DNA from: Oscillospiraceae bacterium
Lineage (GTDB): Bacteria; Bacillota; Clostridia; Oscillospirales; Oscillospiraceae
NCBI GenBank assembly: GCA_020025345.1
Contig: JAHHSH010000055.1
Location: forward strand, 1 to 11,088
Reading direction: 5' to 3'
DNA length: 11,088 bases
Shown here: piece after piece, positions 1 through 6,682 of the stretch
Layout: each line of letters opens with the position of its first letter
Position numbering within the stretch: the first letter of the stretch is position 1
Made by a program: the position numbers and the translations under genes
The notes under the pieces: generated by a model
What the model saw: the letters and a program-made list of their open reading frames with translations, nothing else
Told to the model about the DNA's origin: nothing
The model's database searches: none

Positions 1-2
1 TG

Positions 3-494
3 ATCTCCGGTCAGTACGGTATGACGGTGGCCGGCACCGGCTATGTGAACCTCTCTATGTTCCTGGCCTTCGCCGCCATGTTCCCCGATGCGCAGGTGCT
101 GCTCTTCTTCATCATTCCTGTAAAGATGAAGTGGCTGGCGATTCTGGACGGTGCTCTCTTTGCCTTTGAGGTGATTTCCTCCCTGCTGAACGGATACCTC
201 GCCGGTGTAGTGGTCCCGCTGCTGGCACTTCTGAACTTCTTCATCTTCATCTGGCCGGAGTTTCACTACCATATCCAGCGCAGCCAGTATCGTCACTCCC
301 GCCAAACGATACAATTCAAAAAAGCGGTACAGCAGCAGCAACGTGAGAAGGGCTATCACCACAAATGCTGTGTCTGCGGCAAGACGGATACCGACTATCC
401 CAACCTGCAATTCCGTTATTGCAGTAAGTGTGCCGGTTACCACTGCTTCTGCGAGGAGCATATCTTCAACCATGTCCATTTCACCGAGGAATAA
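3..494 (+). CDS. Rhomboid-like membrane protein with Cys/His-rich C-terminal tail (5' end missing)
   Basis: The frame is open from the left edge, so the N-terminus lies outside the window; the first Met codon inside (position 21) is internal. Counting from that Met, residues 1-80 hold about three hydrophobic segments. One contains FPDAQVLLFF followed by IIPVKMKWLA, which resembles the rhomboid-fold segment that follows the nucleophile helix. The GxSG serine motif of active rhomboid proteases is not seen in this piece; the local sequence reads GTGYVNLS instead. A basic, Gln-rich linker (about 85-110) leads to a tail with C116, C117, C119, C134, C137, H141, C142, C144, H147, H151 and H153. This pattern suggests one or two bound zinc ions in the cytosol. 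Rhomboid relationship is inferred from pattern only; a non-proteolytic pseudo-rhomboid is possible. No function can be assigned. The gene ends at a strong bidirectional terminator facing a convergent gene. Confidence 0.6.
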   Translation: MSGQYGMTVAGTGYVNLSMFLAFAAMFPDAQVLLFFIIPVKMKWLAILDGALFAFEVISSLLNGYLAGVVVPLLALLNFFIFIWPEFHYHIQRSQYRHSRQTIQFKKAVQQQQREKGYHHKCCVCGKTDTDYPNLQFRYCSKCAGYHCFCEEHIFNHVHFTEE

Positions 495-510
495 CCCATC
501 CTATTGCATA

Positions 511-548
511 AAAAAGAGCGATGCGCTGAAAAGCGCATCGCTCTTTTT
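511..548. terminator. Bidirectional intrinsic terminator
   Basis: A perfect 17-bp inverted repeat (511-527 with 532-548) closes a GAAA tetraloop. The A-run on the left and T-run on the right make it a terminator on both strands. It lies 17 bases after the membrane protein stop and 14 bases before the end of the convergent lipoprotein gene, so it fits shared termination. Confidence 0.9.
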
Positions 549-561
549 CATTCTTTTCACA

Positions 562-1443
562 TTAGGACAGTTCCAGCACCTCACGGCCATAGTCATTGAG
601 ATATGTAACAATCAGCTGATAGGGGATCCTGAAAGCCTGCTCTCCCGCGGCATAGGGTGCAATATCATAGGCACCAAATACCACCTCTAAGTTTTCATCC
701 CAAAAGAATATGGACCGGTTGATCCACTGGGGAATCACCTCTTCATAATCCTTGAAAAAGATGGACTTGTCGCTCTCTTCTGCCTGTTCCCGAATCTGTC
801 GGCAGATCTCTGTCTCCACCGTACTGCACAGCCCGGTATAGTCATCGGTCATATCATTGATCGTAATCTCCCGGCCGGTACGGGCATCAAAGGTCACCGG
901 CTGCCGACTGGTAATACCGTGGGCTCCCCCGGTAAAGCTCTCACGCCAGAAGGTAACACATACCAGATGCTGATTGCTCCAGGAAGAAATATCTACCTCA
1001 TCCCAAAAGCAGTAGTCCGGATTTCTCCAGCCCACTTCCGGATCACCAAGAGATTCACTATAACTGCTCTCCGCCATGGCGGAAATCTCGTTAAAGTTGG
1101 ACTTTTGATCTTTCAGCCACTGTTCAAAATGGATATTGACCCGTTTGGCTGCCTGCTGTGTCGGTGAAAGGGTGTCCGCCTTCTCCATATACCTCGCATT
1201 CTCCACCTTGGCCTGCACAACCGGATAGCGATAAATACCCTTAGCCAGCAGCCGCCCGTCAATCACGGAATTATACGTCACTTCCTCTTCCTTTATCTCT
1301 ACGGAATAGGGCAGTGTTCCGCTCTCCAGTGCCGCCACATCCTCCGATGTCATCATAGTCTGACCGGATTTTTGTCCGCTGCAGGCTGACAGCAGCAAAA
1401 TCGCCACCGACAGCAGCAGCCCCAATATAACACATCTTTTCAT
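562..1443 (-). CDS. Lipoprotein with DUF3298 (RsiV-like) domain
   Basis: This 293-residue protein begins with a lipoprotein signal peptide: MKRC, a hydrophobic stretch, then the lipobox LSAC with Cys21 as the lipidated residue. It should therefore be anchored on the outer face of the cytoplasmic membrane. The body matches the DUF4163/DUF3298 architecture of RsiV-like proteins. Signs are the FTGGAHG motif (170-176) and the C-terminal signature GAYDIAPYAAG (257-267) followed by FRIPY. In RsiV this domain binds lysozyme and controls a sigma factor, but RsiV is a transmembrane anti-sigma factor; here the protein is lipidated, with no anti-sigma region and no neighbouring sigma gene. A sensory or envelope-binding role is only a guess. 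The start lies 8 bases after the tmcAL stop. Its Shine-Dalgarno (GAGGTGA) lies just past that stop, so the two genes are probably co-transcribed and translationally coupled. Confidence 0.8.
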   Translation of the reverse strand: MKRCVILGLLLSVAILLLSACSGQKSGQTMMTSEDVAALESGTLPYSVEIKEEEVTYNSVIDGRLLAKGIYRYPVVQAKVENARYMEKADTLSPTQQAAKRVNIHFEQWLKDQKSNFNEISAMAESSYSESLGDPEVGWRNPDYCFWDEVDISSWSNQHLVCVTFWRESFTGGAHGITSRQPVTFDARTGREITINDMTDDYTGLCSTVETEICRQIREQAEESDKSIFFKDYEEVIPQWINRSIFFWDENLEVVFGAYDIAPYAAGEQAFRIPYQLIVTYLNDYGREVLELS

Positions 1444-1451
1444 AGGTCACC

Positions 1452-2645
1452 TCACAATAGAATCGGCACTGCTCTCCAATCAGCACCGCAGCGGCTCTGC
1501 TGCACATCCGGATAGGCCAACGTATAGATATCGGTCCGCTGTGCTTCCGCTTTGAAAAGTGCCTCCGCCGTCGATCCCAGCCGCGTCACATCGGCGGGCT
1601 TCGTCAGCACGGGCACATGATTTTTCTGCATCATTCGCAATAGCTGCCGTCCCCGCTGGTTGGCCGCCAAAAGCCGCAGATAGGGCAACTGCTCCTCCGC
1701 CTCGGTAGGCAGGCGCAAATAGGCCGCCAGCAGCATCCGCCGCAGCCTTGCGTGGGAATACCGCTTCGTCTTGGCAGCATCCAGAATCTCCGCCACGGTG
1801 CAGTTCTCCTGCACAGCGCGGTAAACACGGCGGTAAAGTCCCTCTCCACCGCCGTCATAAGGCAGGAAATCCGTCTCTTCCATCCGCCGCAGGCAGGCCA
1901 GGACAGCCCGCTCACAGCGCTCCATCGTCACCGGAGCACGGCCTTCCGCCATCTCCCGCAACAGCACTTGGGCACTCTCCCGGGGGAGATACGTCACCGC
2001 CTCCGCCGCCCGATCATCCATCAAAAGCCGACGCACATGGGAAGCCGAAGCAATGCCTCCCTTCGGCGCACCATCATGGTCAGCGCCTGTCCGCGACACG
2101 GTCATAACTTCCATGCGGCTCTTGCACCGGCGCATGGCACGGCAGTATTCCACACCCAGATTATTATTGGGGGCATCCAGCAGCGCTGCTGTCTCCTCCC
2201 CTGCTATTTTCGCCACCGCCATACGGCGGCAAACCGCAAAGCTTTTCCCGGAGAGCAGCTCTTTTTGCACCATTATCTGATAGTCTTCGCTGTCCAGAAT
2301 CCCGGCAAGACGATAGAGCTCCTCTGCGTTGCCGCACTCACTGCCAAAGGCCAGATGGGTCACGACACCCGTCTGTTCCAGCAGCGCAACACCGCCCCGG
2401 GCAAATTGCTCCGCTCCGGCGGCACTCCACACCGTGGGAAGCTCCAGCACCAGATCGGCACCGCAGCGCACCGCCATCTCGGCGCGGCTCTGCTTGTTCA
2501 ATAGGGCAAATTCACCACGCTGAACGAAATTGCCGCTCATGGCGCAGACGATACCATCCATCCCCTGCTGCCGCAGCTGCTCCAACATCCACGCATGCCC
2601 CAAATGGAAGGGATTATATTCACATATGATACCTGCAACCGGCAA
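1452..2645 (-). CDS. tmcAL: tRNA(Met) cytidine acetate ligase TmcAL (YlbM family)
   Basis: TmcAL activates acetate with ATP and makes N4-acetylcytidine at the wobble base (C34) of elongator tRNA(Met), in the cytosol. The 397-residue length is close to the family norm (about 400). The N-terminal nucleotidyltransferase motif CEYNPFHLGH (8-17) is intact. SGNFVQRGEFA (37-47), APNNNLGVEYCRA (158-170), an ASASHVRR segment (200-206 region) and KTKRYSHARLRR (292-303) are further family hallmarks. The start codon is TTG: it places the conserved AGIICEYNPFH right after the first residues, as in relatives, and is preceded by a GGGGGAG Shine-Dalgarno about 7 bases upstream. No in-frame ATG could serve without removing the catalytic motif. 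It is transcribed divergently from mtnN and leads a two-gene unit with the lipoprotein gene. Confidence 0.95.
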   Translation of the reverse strand: MPVAGIICEYNPFHLGHAWMLEQLRQQGMDGIVCAMSGNFVQRGEFALLNKQSRAEMAVRCGADLVLELPTVWSAAGAEQFARGGVALLEQTGVVTHLAFGSECGNAEELYRLAGILDSEDYQIMVQKELLSGKSFAVCRRMAVAKIAGEETAALLDAPNNNLGVEYCRAMRRCKSRMEVMTVSRTGADHDGAPKGGIASASHVRRLLMDDRAAEAVTYLPRESAQVLLREMAEGRAPVTMERCERAVLACLRRMEETDFLPYDGGGEGLYRRVYRAVQENCTVAEILDAAKTKRYSHARLRRMLLAAYLRLPTEAEEQLPYLRLLAANQRGRQLLRMMQKNHVPVLTKPADVTRLGSTAEALFKAEAQRTDIYTLAYPDVQQSRCGADWRAVPILL

Positions 2646-2752
2646 GTTCTTCTCCCCCCAATAGGTAACAAAGAGTTACAGTTTTTGTCACTTTTTCGTT
2701 CAACAGGGCAAAACTGCCATATTGCAGCGGTAACTTCCCGTTGTTTTTATCT

Positions 2753-2781
2753 ATTTTAGCATATTTCTTTTTTTCATGCAA
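2753..2781 (-). promoter_or_regulatory. Candidate extended -10 promoter for tmcAL
   Basis: Read on the minus strand, TTGCAT (2776-2781) is followed after 17 bases by TAAAAT (2753-2758), with TGC directly before the -10 (extended -10 form). It would start transcription near 2746 and leave a leader of about 100 bases. The -35 match is weak, so the call rests mainly on the -10 element and the AT-rich context. Confidence 0.5.
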
Positions 2782-2806
2782 TAAAAACGTCGCTTGTGAA
2801 TTGTAC

Positions 2807-2836
2807 TTGACTTTTCCACAGCCTGTTCTTTACAAT
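2807..2836 (+). promoter_or_regulatory. Sigma-A promoter for mtnN-luxS
   Basis: TTGACT (2807-2812) and TACAAT (2831-2836) are separated by 18 bases; each differs from consensus at one position. The expected start site is near 2843, giving a leader of about 60 bases before the mtnN start. Confidence 0.75.
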
Positions 2837-2905
2837 AAGATGTAGCCATTTATGTACTTTGATGCGCATGATGAATATATACATTGTATAAAGGAGAATC
2901 CCACT

Positions 2906-3577
2906 ATGAAAATTGGTCTCATCTACGCCATGACCGGCGAAATCGAGAGCCTGCTCACTCAGGAAAACGCCCAGCCCCTGCAGACGGTGGCCGGTGTTCC
3001 CTTCTACCAGATCCGTGAGGATGTGATCGCCTGTGCCGGCGGCGTCAGCAAGGTCAATGCCGCCATGGCAACCCAGCTGATGATCTCCCTCTATCAGCCC
3101 GACCTCATCCTCAACGCCGGTGTGGCCGGCTGCTTCGAGAGCGCCGAAATCGGCGATGTAGTGCTGGCAGAGGCCTTTTTGCAGCACGATGTGGACACCA
3201 CCAACATCGGCGACCCCATCGGCCTTGTATCCACCGTCAATCAGATCACTTTCCCCACCAGCGACTTTGACAAGGCCAAGGCCGCCATGGACAAGGTGGG
3301 TATTCCCTACCGCACCGGCCTTGTGGCCACCGGCGACTGGTTCGCTGTGGATTGTGACCGCGCCCATTGGATTCAGGACACCTTCCACCCCCTGCTGTGC
3401 GAGATGGAGGGCTGCGCCATTGCACAGGTGTGCATGCGCAACGGCGTGAAGTTCATGTCCATTAAGTCCGTGTCCGACTGTCTCTTTGAGCACCACGACT
3501 TCTTCTTCAACTTCCCCACCGCCATGAAGGATCTTAACCGTGTCGTCATGGCCTTTATCGACCATTTGGAGGTGTAA
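2906..3577 (+). CDS. mtnN: 5'-methylthioadenosine/S-adenosylhomocysteine nucleosidase
   Basis: The enzyme hydrolyses the glycosidic bond of methylthioadenosine and S-adenosylhomocysteine, releasing adenine, in the cytosol. The 223-residue product begins MKIGLIYAM and has the nucleoside phosphorylase fold signatures: Glu12, AGGVSKVNAA (44-53), LNAGVAGCF (69-77), EMEGCAIA (166-173) and SVSD (188-191). Glu12, Glu168 and Asp191 align with the catalytic Glu12, Glu174 and Asp197 of the E. coli enzyme. I chose ATG 2906 because AAGGAG (2891-2896) stands 9 bases before it and homologues start here; an upstream in-frame ATG at 2852 would add 18 unrelated residues and lacks a ribosome binding site. luxS follows after 2 bases, so the S-ribosylhomocysteine made here is handed to the next enzyme of the same operon. 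Confidence 0.93.
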   Translation: MKIGLIYAMTGEIESLLTQENAQPLQTVAGVPFYQIREDVIACAGGVSKVNAAMATQLMISLYQPDLILNAGVAGCFESAEIGDVVLAEAFLQHDVDTTNIGDPIGLVSTVNQITFPTSDFDKAKAAMDKVGIPYRTGLVATGDWFAVDCDRAHWIQDTFHPLLCEMEGCAIAQVCMRNGVKFMSIKSVSDCLFEHHDFFFNFPTAMKDLNRVVMAFIDHLEV

Positions 3578-3579
3578 GC

Positions 3580-4047
3580 ATGGAACGTATTGCCAGCTTT
3601 ACCGTGAACCACGACGTTCTGACGCCGGGACTCTATCTCTCCCGCCGGGACGGACAGATCACCACCTTCGACCTGCGCTTCAAAAAGCCCAACACCGGGG
3701 ATCTCCTCACCAACGCAGAGCTGCACTCGGTGGAGCACATCATCGCCACGCTCCTGCGCAACAGCGAGAAAAAGGATGCCGTGATCTATTTCGGACCCAT
3801 GGGCTGCCAGACCGGCTTTTACTTCCTCTTTGACAGCGCGCAGCTCAGCGACGGCGAGGCCATTCAGCTTTTGCAGCAGGTCTTTCACGAGGGTGCCGTC
3901 TACCAGGGTGCCATGCCGGGAAAAAGCGCCCGAGAGTGCGGCAACTACATCAACTTGGATGTGGAAACAGCCCGCAAGTGCTGCGCCTTTTTCCACAAGC
4001 TCATTGAAAACTGGAGCGAAGCACAGCTTTCCTATCCGCAGGCGTGA
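3580..4047 (+). CDS. luxS: S-ribosylhomocysteine lyase LuxS
   Basis: LuxS is a metal-dependent cytosolic homodimer that cleaves S-ribosylhomocysteine into homocysteine and DPD, the precursor of the AI-2 signal. The 155-residue length is typical. The metal ligands are visible as HSVEH (His49, His53; Glu52 is the catalytic base of that motif) and ARECGNY (Cys120). The catalytic cysteine is Cys76 in GPMGCQTGFY. DLRFKKPN (31-38) is the conserved substrate-site segment. All key residues are present, so the enzyme should be active. Its GGAGG (3568-3572) lies inside the end of mtnN, 7 bases before the ATG, showing tight coupling with mtnN. Whether AI-2 is used as a signal cannot be told from here; metabolic recycling is the minimum role. 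Confidence 0.97.
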   Translation: MERIASFTVNHDVLTPGLYLSRRDGQITTFDLRFKKPNTGDLLTNAELHSVEHIIATLLRNSEKKDAVIYFGPMGCQTGFYFLFDSAQLSDGEAIQLLQQVFHEGAVYQGAMPGKSARECGNYINLDVETARKCCAFFHKLIENWSEAQLSYPQA

Positions 4048-4063
4048 AAATAAGCTGTTTTTT
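4023..4063 (+). terminator. Weak candidate terminator at the end of luxS
   Basis: A 7-bp pairing of ACAGCTT (4023-4029) with AAGCTGT (4052-4058) is followed by a T-run to 4063. The loop is long (about 22 bases) and the 5' arm lies within the luxS coding end, so termination may be partial. No better terminator is visible before the rplU promoter. Confidence 0.4.
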
Positions 4064-4086
4064 CTTCAAAAAGTTGATAAAATCAG

Positions 4087-4115
4087 TTGACAAACGTCCC
4101 TTACACTGTTATACT
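4087..4115 (+). promoter_or_regulatory. Strong sigma-A promoter for rplU-prp-rpmA
   Basis: A perfect -35 TTGACA (4087-4092) is 17 bases upstream of TATACT (4110-4115), one mismatch from consensus. The start site would fall near 4122, so the message carries a leader of about 90 bases before rplU. Confidence 0.88.
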
Positions 4116-4121
4116 TTATTA

Positions 4122-4210
4122 GCCGCTTTGAATGGGTAGAAGATTTGGCTACTACGCCAAACGCCCCCGACAGCGAGTCCGTAATTAAGGAAAGGTAGGT
4201 GCAACAAGTA
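4122..4210 (+). ncRNA. Candidate ribosomal protein L21 leader
   Basis: The roughly 90-base untranslated region directly before rplU contains a TTTGGC/GCCAAA hairpin (4144-4149 with 4156-4161, loop TACTAC) and GC-rich flanks such as GCCGC and CGCCCCCGACAGCG. Firmicutes commonly have an L21 leader RNA at exactly this position, thought to mediate autogenous control by L21. Position and visible structure fit, but I could not compare it with the Rfam covariance model. Confidence 0.62.
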
Positions 4211-4522
4211 ATGCAGGCTATTATCGTGACCGGTGGTAAGCAGTACAACGTCTCTGAGGGCGACACTCTGTTTATCGAAAAGCTGGATGTCAACGCTGGT
4301 GATTCCGTAGTGTTCGACCAGGTGCTGGCTATCGTCGACGGTGAGAACACCAAGTTCGGCACTCCCGTGGTGGAGGGCGCTAAGGTGGACGCTACCGTGG
4401 TGAAGAACGGCAAGGGTAAGAAGATCCGTATCTTCAAGTACACCCCCAAGAAGGGTTACCGCAAACGTCAGGGCCATCGTCAGCCTTACACCAAGGTTGA
4501 GATCAACAAGATCTCTTTCTAA
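4211..4522 (+). CDS. rplU: 50S ribosomal protein L21
   Basis: L21 binds 23S rRNA in the large subunit. The 103-residue product begins MQAIIVTGGKQYNV, matching the invariant L21 opening, and ends with the basic KKGYRKRQGHRQPYT region (about 80-95) followed by the usual KVEINKI. A GTG at 4199 would add four residues not seen in L21 proteins. The ATG at 4211 gives the family length and has AGGTG 9 bases upstream. It is the first gene of the rplU-prp-rpmA operon, with its own promoter and a probable autoregulatory leader. Confidence 0.97.
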   Translation: MQAIIVTGGKQYNVSEGDTLFIEKLDVNAGDSVVFDQVLAIVDGENTKFGTPVVEGAKVDATVVKNGKGKKIRIFKYTPKKGYRKRQGHRQPYTKVEINKISF

Positions 4523-4528
4523 GGCTGT

Positions 4529-4858
4529 ATGACGACCGTTACATTCCTCACAGAAGAGGATCGCATCATCGGATTTGATGCAGTCGGCCACAGCGGCTGG
4601 GCAGAAGAGGGCAGCGACATCGTGTGCGCCGCCGTTACCAGCGCCGTCCGTCTGGTGGATGCCACCATAAATGACGTGATGGGTCTGTGTGCCTCGGTGA
4701 AAGTCAATCACAAGGACGGCTCCATCGCCTTCCGTCTCCCCGGCGGACTTGCCGAAACGGCGGAGTCCACTTGCCAGAACCTTCTGGCGGGACTGATGGT
4801 GTATCTGACCGTGCTCCATGACGAGTATCCGGAAAACGTCGAAGTTATGGAAGGCTGA
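4529..4858 (+). CDS. prp: Ribosomal-processing cysteine protease Prp
   Basis: Prp (YsxB) removes the N-terminal extension of L27 in Firmicutes and relatives; in Staphylococcus aureus this cleavage is essential. This 109-residue protein carries the family signature GHSGWAEEGSDIVCAAVTSA (20-39) with the catalytic pair His21 and Cys33. It ends with the usual region LLAGLMVYLTVLHDEYP (85-101). It starts 6 bases after the rplU stop with only a weak Shine-Dalgarno, so translation is probably coupled to rplU. Its substrate, L27, is encoded next in the operon and carries a matching cleavage motif. That motif and the gene order make the assignment firm. Confidence 0.95.
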   Translation: MTTVTFLTEEDRIIGFDAVGHSGWAEEGSDIVCAAVTSAVRLVDATINDVMGLCASVKVNHKDGSIAFRLPGGLAETAESTCQNLLAGLMVYLTVLHDEYPENVEVMEG

Positions 4859-4903
4859 GGCCTTCTCTCCTTCATCATCTTATAGAAAGGATGGTACTGA
4901 AAT

Positions 4904-5185
4904 ATGCTGAACATTGGTTTGCAATTCTTCGCCCATAAAAAAGGTATGGGTTCTACCAAGAACGGCCGTGATTCCGAGTCCAAGCGTCTTGGACCCAAGC
5001 GTGCCGACGGTCAGTTTGTTCTGGCCGGCAACATCCTGGTTCGCCAGCGCGGCACCCACATCCACCCCGGTATGAACGTGGGTCGTGGCACCGACGACAC
5101 TCTGTTTGCTAAGGCTGACGGCGTGGTTCGTTTCGAGCGTCTGGGCAAGGATCGTAAGCAGGTTTCTGTTTACCCCGCCGAGTAA
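4904..5185 (+). CDS. rpmA: 50S ribosomal protein L27 with Prp-cleavable N-terminal extension
   Basis: L27 sits near the peptidyl transferase centre, and its mature N-terminus reaches towards the tRNA ends. This 93-residue precursor begins MLNIGLQFFAHKKG, the extended Firmicutes form, with the LQFF/A Prp site; cleavage after Phe9 would leave AHKKGMGS as the mature start. The rest, including STKNGRDSESKRLG (17-30) and RQRGTHIHPG (47-56), is standard L27. A GAAAGGA Shine-Dalgarno is centred near 4888, somewhat far (about 12 bases) from the ATG. The gene closes the operon and is followed by an intrinsic terminator. Confidence 0.97.
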   Translation: MLNIGLQFFAHKKGMGSTKNGRDSESKRLGPKRADGQFVLAGNILVRQRGTHIHPGMNVGRGTDDTLFAKADGVVRFERLGKDRKQVSVYPAE

Positions 5186-5198
5186 TCAAGTTACTTTG

Positions 5199-5230
5199 AA
5201 AAACCTCCGGCTCACGCCGGAGGTTTTTTT
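5199..5230 (+). terminator. Intrinsic terminator after rpmA
   Basis: CCTCCGGC (5204-5211) pairs with GCCGGAGG (5216-5223) around a TCAC loop; flanking A and T runs extend the stem and give a 7-T tail. It separates the ribosomal operon from the obg transcription unit. Confidence 0.93.
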
Positions 5231-5270
5231 CGTGGATTGGTTTGAAGTTTCTAGCACAATTCCCTTTTTC

Positions 5271-5299
5271 TTGACGCGCCGTCATTTTTTCGGTAAAAT
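5271..5299 (+). promoter_or_regulatory. Sigma-A promoter for obg
   Basis: TTGACG (5271-5276) and TAAAAT (5294-5299) are spaced by 17 bases, each one mismatch from consensus. A perfect TATAAT also occurs at 5304-5309 but lacks a suitably spaced -35. The leader would be about 45 bases. Confidence 0.78.
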
Positions 5300-5350
5300 A
5301 GTTTATAATATAGGGAAATGTGCATTTTTGAATAGATGAGGTACTAAACT

Positions 5351-6631
5351 ATGGCAAACGGTTTTATTGATAAGGCACGGATCACCGTGCGAGCCGGTAA
5401 CGGCGGCAATGGTGCCGTCGCCTTCCACCGGGAAAAATACATTGCCGCCGGCGGCCCCGACGGCGGCGATGGCGGTAACGGCGGCAGCATCATTTTGCAG
5501 GTGGATGATAATATGTCCACGCTGATGGACTTCCGCTACAAGCGCAAATATATCGCCACCAACGGCATGGACGGACAGGGCGCCCGCCGCAAGGGTAAGG
5601 ACGGTCAGTCCCTCACCATCAAGGTACCCCGCGGCACACTGGTACGCGAGGCCGAGACAGGCGAAATCATCAAGGATATGTCCGACAGCGAGCCTTACGT
5701 CCTGTGTAAGGGCGGCAAGGGCGGCTGGGGTAACCAGCACTTCGCCACCCCCACCCGGCAGGTGCCGCGTTTCGCCAAGGCCGGTCTCCCCGGTCAGAGT
5801 CTGGATGTATTTCTGGAACTGAAGCTGCTGGCTGACGTGGGTCTGGTGGGATTCCCCAACGTGGGTAAATCCACTCTTTTGAGCGTGGTCACCAAGGCGC
5901 ACCCCAAGATCGCCAACTACCACTTCACCACTCTGTACCCCAATCTGGGCGTGGTCTACGTCGAGGATGGCGTGTCCTTCGTTATGGCTGACATCCCCGG
6001 TATTATCGAGGGTGCCAGCGAGGGGGCAGGCCTCGGTCACGACTTCCTGCGCCATATTGACCGCTGCCGTCTGCTGGTGCATCTGGTGGATGCATCCGGC
6101 AGTGAGGGCCGTGATCCCATCGAGGATTTCGACACCATCAACGCCGAGCTGAAGCAGTACAGCGACGATCTGGCCTCCCGGCCTCAGATCGTGGTGGCCA
6201 ACAAGACCGACCTCTCCACTGACCCCGAGCTGTTGGAGAAGCTGCGCGCCCATGTGGAGGCGCAGGGCTATCAGTTCATGTCCATGTCCGCCGCCACCCA
6301 TCAGGGCACGCGGGAGCTGGTGCAGAAAATCGCTCAAATGCTCTCCACCCTGCCCCCGGTAACGGTCTACGAGCCGGAGTATGTGCCCCGCCCGCCGGAG
6401 GTGGATGTTTCCCAGCCTCTGGATATCCGCCACGAGGACGATGTGTGGCTGGTGGAAGGCCCGTGGCTGCAGCGGCTCATGTCCAACATCAATTTCTCCG
6501 ACTACGAAAGCCGGATGTACTTCGACCGTATGCTGCGCCAGTCCGGTCTCTTCGACCGACTGGAGGAGATGGGCATTCAGGACGGCGAAATCGTGTCCAT
6601 GTACAATCTGGAATTTGAATATCAGCGCTGA
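5351..6631 (+). CDS. obg: GTPase Obg (ObgE/CgtA)
   Basis: Obg is a conserved ribosome-associated GTPase acting in 50S subunit assembly and stress control; in Bacillus it is also needed for sporulation. The 426-residue protein has the glycine-rich Obg fold at 1-157 (repeated GGNGG, GGDGG and GGKGG motifs). The G domain follows, with G1 GFPNVGKS (167-174), G2 FTT (192-194), G3 DIPG (214-217), G4 NKTD (284-287) and G5 SAA (313-315). A C-terminal OCT domain occupies about 345-426, ending in VSMYNLEFEYQR. This three-domain form is the Gram-positive type. The ATG is preceded by GAGG (5338-5341) at 9 bases. It follows the L21/Prp/L27 operon, an order common in bacteria, but has its own promoter here. 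Confidence 0.98.
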   Translation: MANGFIDKARITVRAGNGGNGAVAFHREKYIAAGGPDGGDGGNGGSIILQVDDNMSTLMDFRYKRKYIATNGMDGQGARRKGKDGQSLTIKVPRGTLVREAETGEIIKDMSDSEPYVLCKGGKGGWGNQHFATPTRQVPRFAKAGLPGQSLDVFLELKLLADVGLVGFPNVGKSTLLSVVTKAHPKIANYHFTTLYPNLGVVYVEDGVSFVMADIPGIIEGASEGAGLGHDFLRHIDRCRLLVHLVDASGSEGRDPIEDFDTINAELKQYSDDLASRPQIVVANKTDLSTDPELLEKLRAHVEAQGYQFMSMSAATHQGTRELVQKIAQMLSTLPPVTVYEPEYVPRPPEVDVSQPLDIRHEDDVWLVEGPWLQRLMSNINFSDYESRMYFDRMLRQSGLFDRLEEMGIQDGEIVSMYNLEFEYQR

Positions 6632-6646
6632 TCACGTATATTTTTC

Positions 6647-6677
6647 ACACCTCCGCTCACACTATGGGCGGAGGTGT
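6647..6677 (+). promoter_or_regulatory. Hairpin after obg that contains the next gene's Shine-Dalgarno
   Basis: ACACCTCCGC (6647-6656) pairs perfectly with GCGGAGGTGT (6668-6677) around an 11-base loop. The 3' arm carries GGAGG (6670-6674), which is the Shine-Dalgarno of the small ORF starting at 6683. Only a short T-poor stretch (TTCTTTA) follows, so it is a poor terminator; it may reduce read-through, hide the ribosome binding site, or stabilise the obg message. Confidence 0.6.
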
Positions 6678-6682
6678 TCTTT

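Noticed and set aside
2843..2905. Possible SAH or SAM riboswitch before mtnN
   Set aside because: The leader is only about 60 bases, AT-rich, and shows no multi-stem structure; a small TATAC-ATT-GTATA palindrome at 2878-2890 is likely chance.
2774..3565. Minus-strand ORF of 263 residues
   Set aside because: Mirror frame of mtnN, which has a promoter, a ribosome binding site and catalytic residues.
5303..6433. Long minus-strand ORF of 376 residues
   Set aside because: It lies entirely antisense to obg, whose product has all GTPase motifs; the His/Gly-rich composition is typical of a shadow frame.
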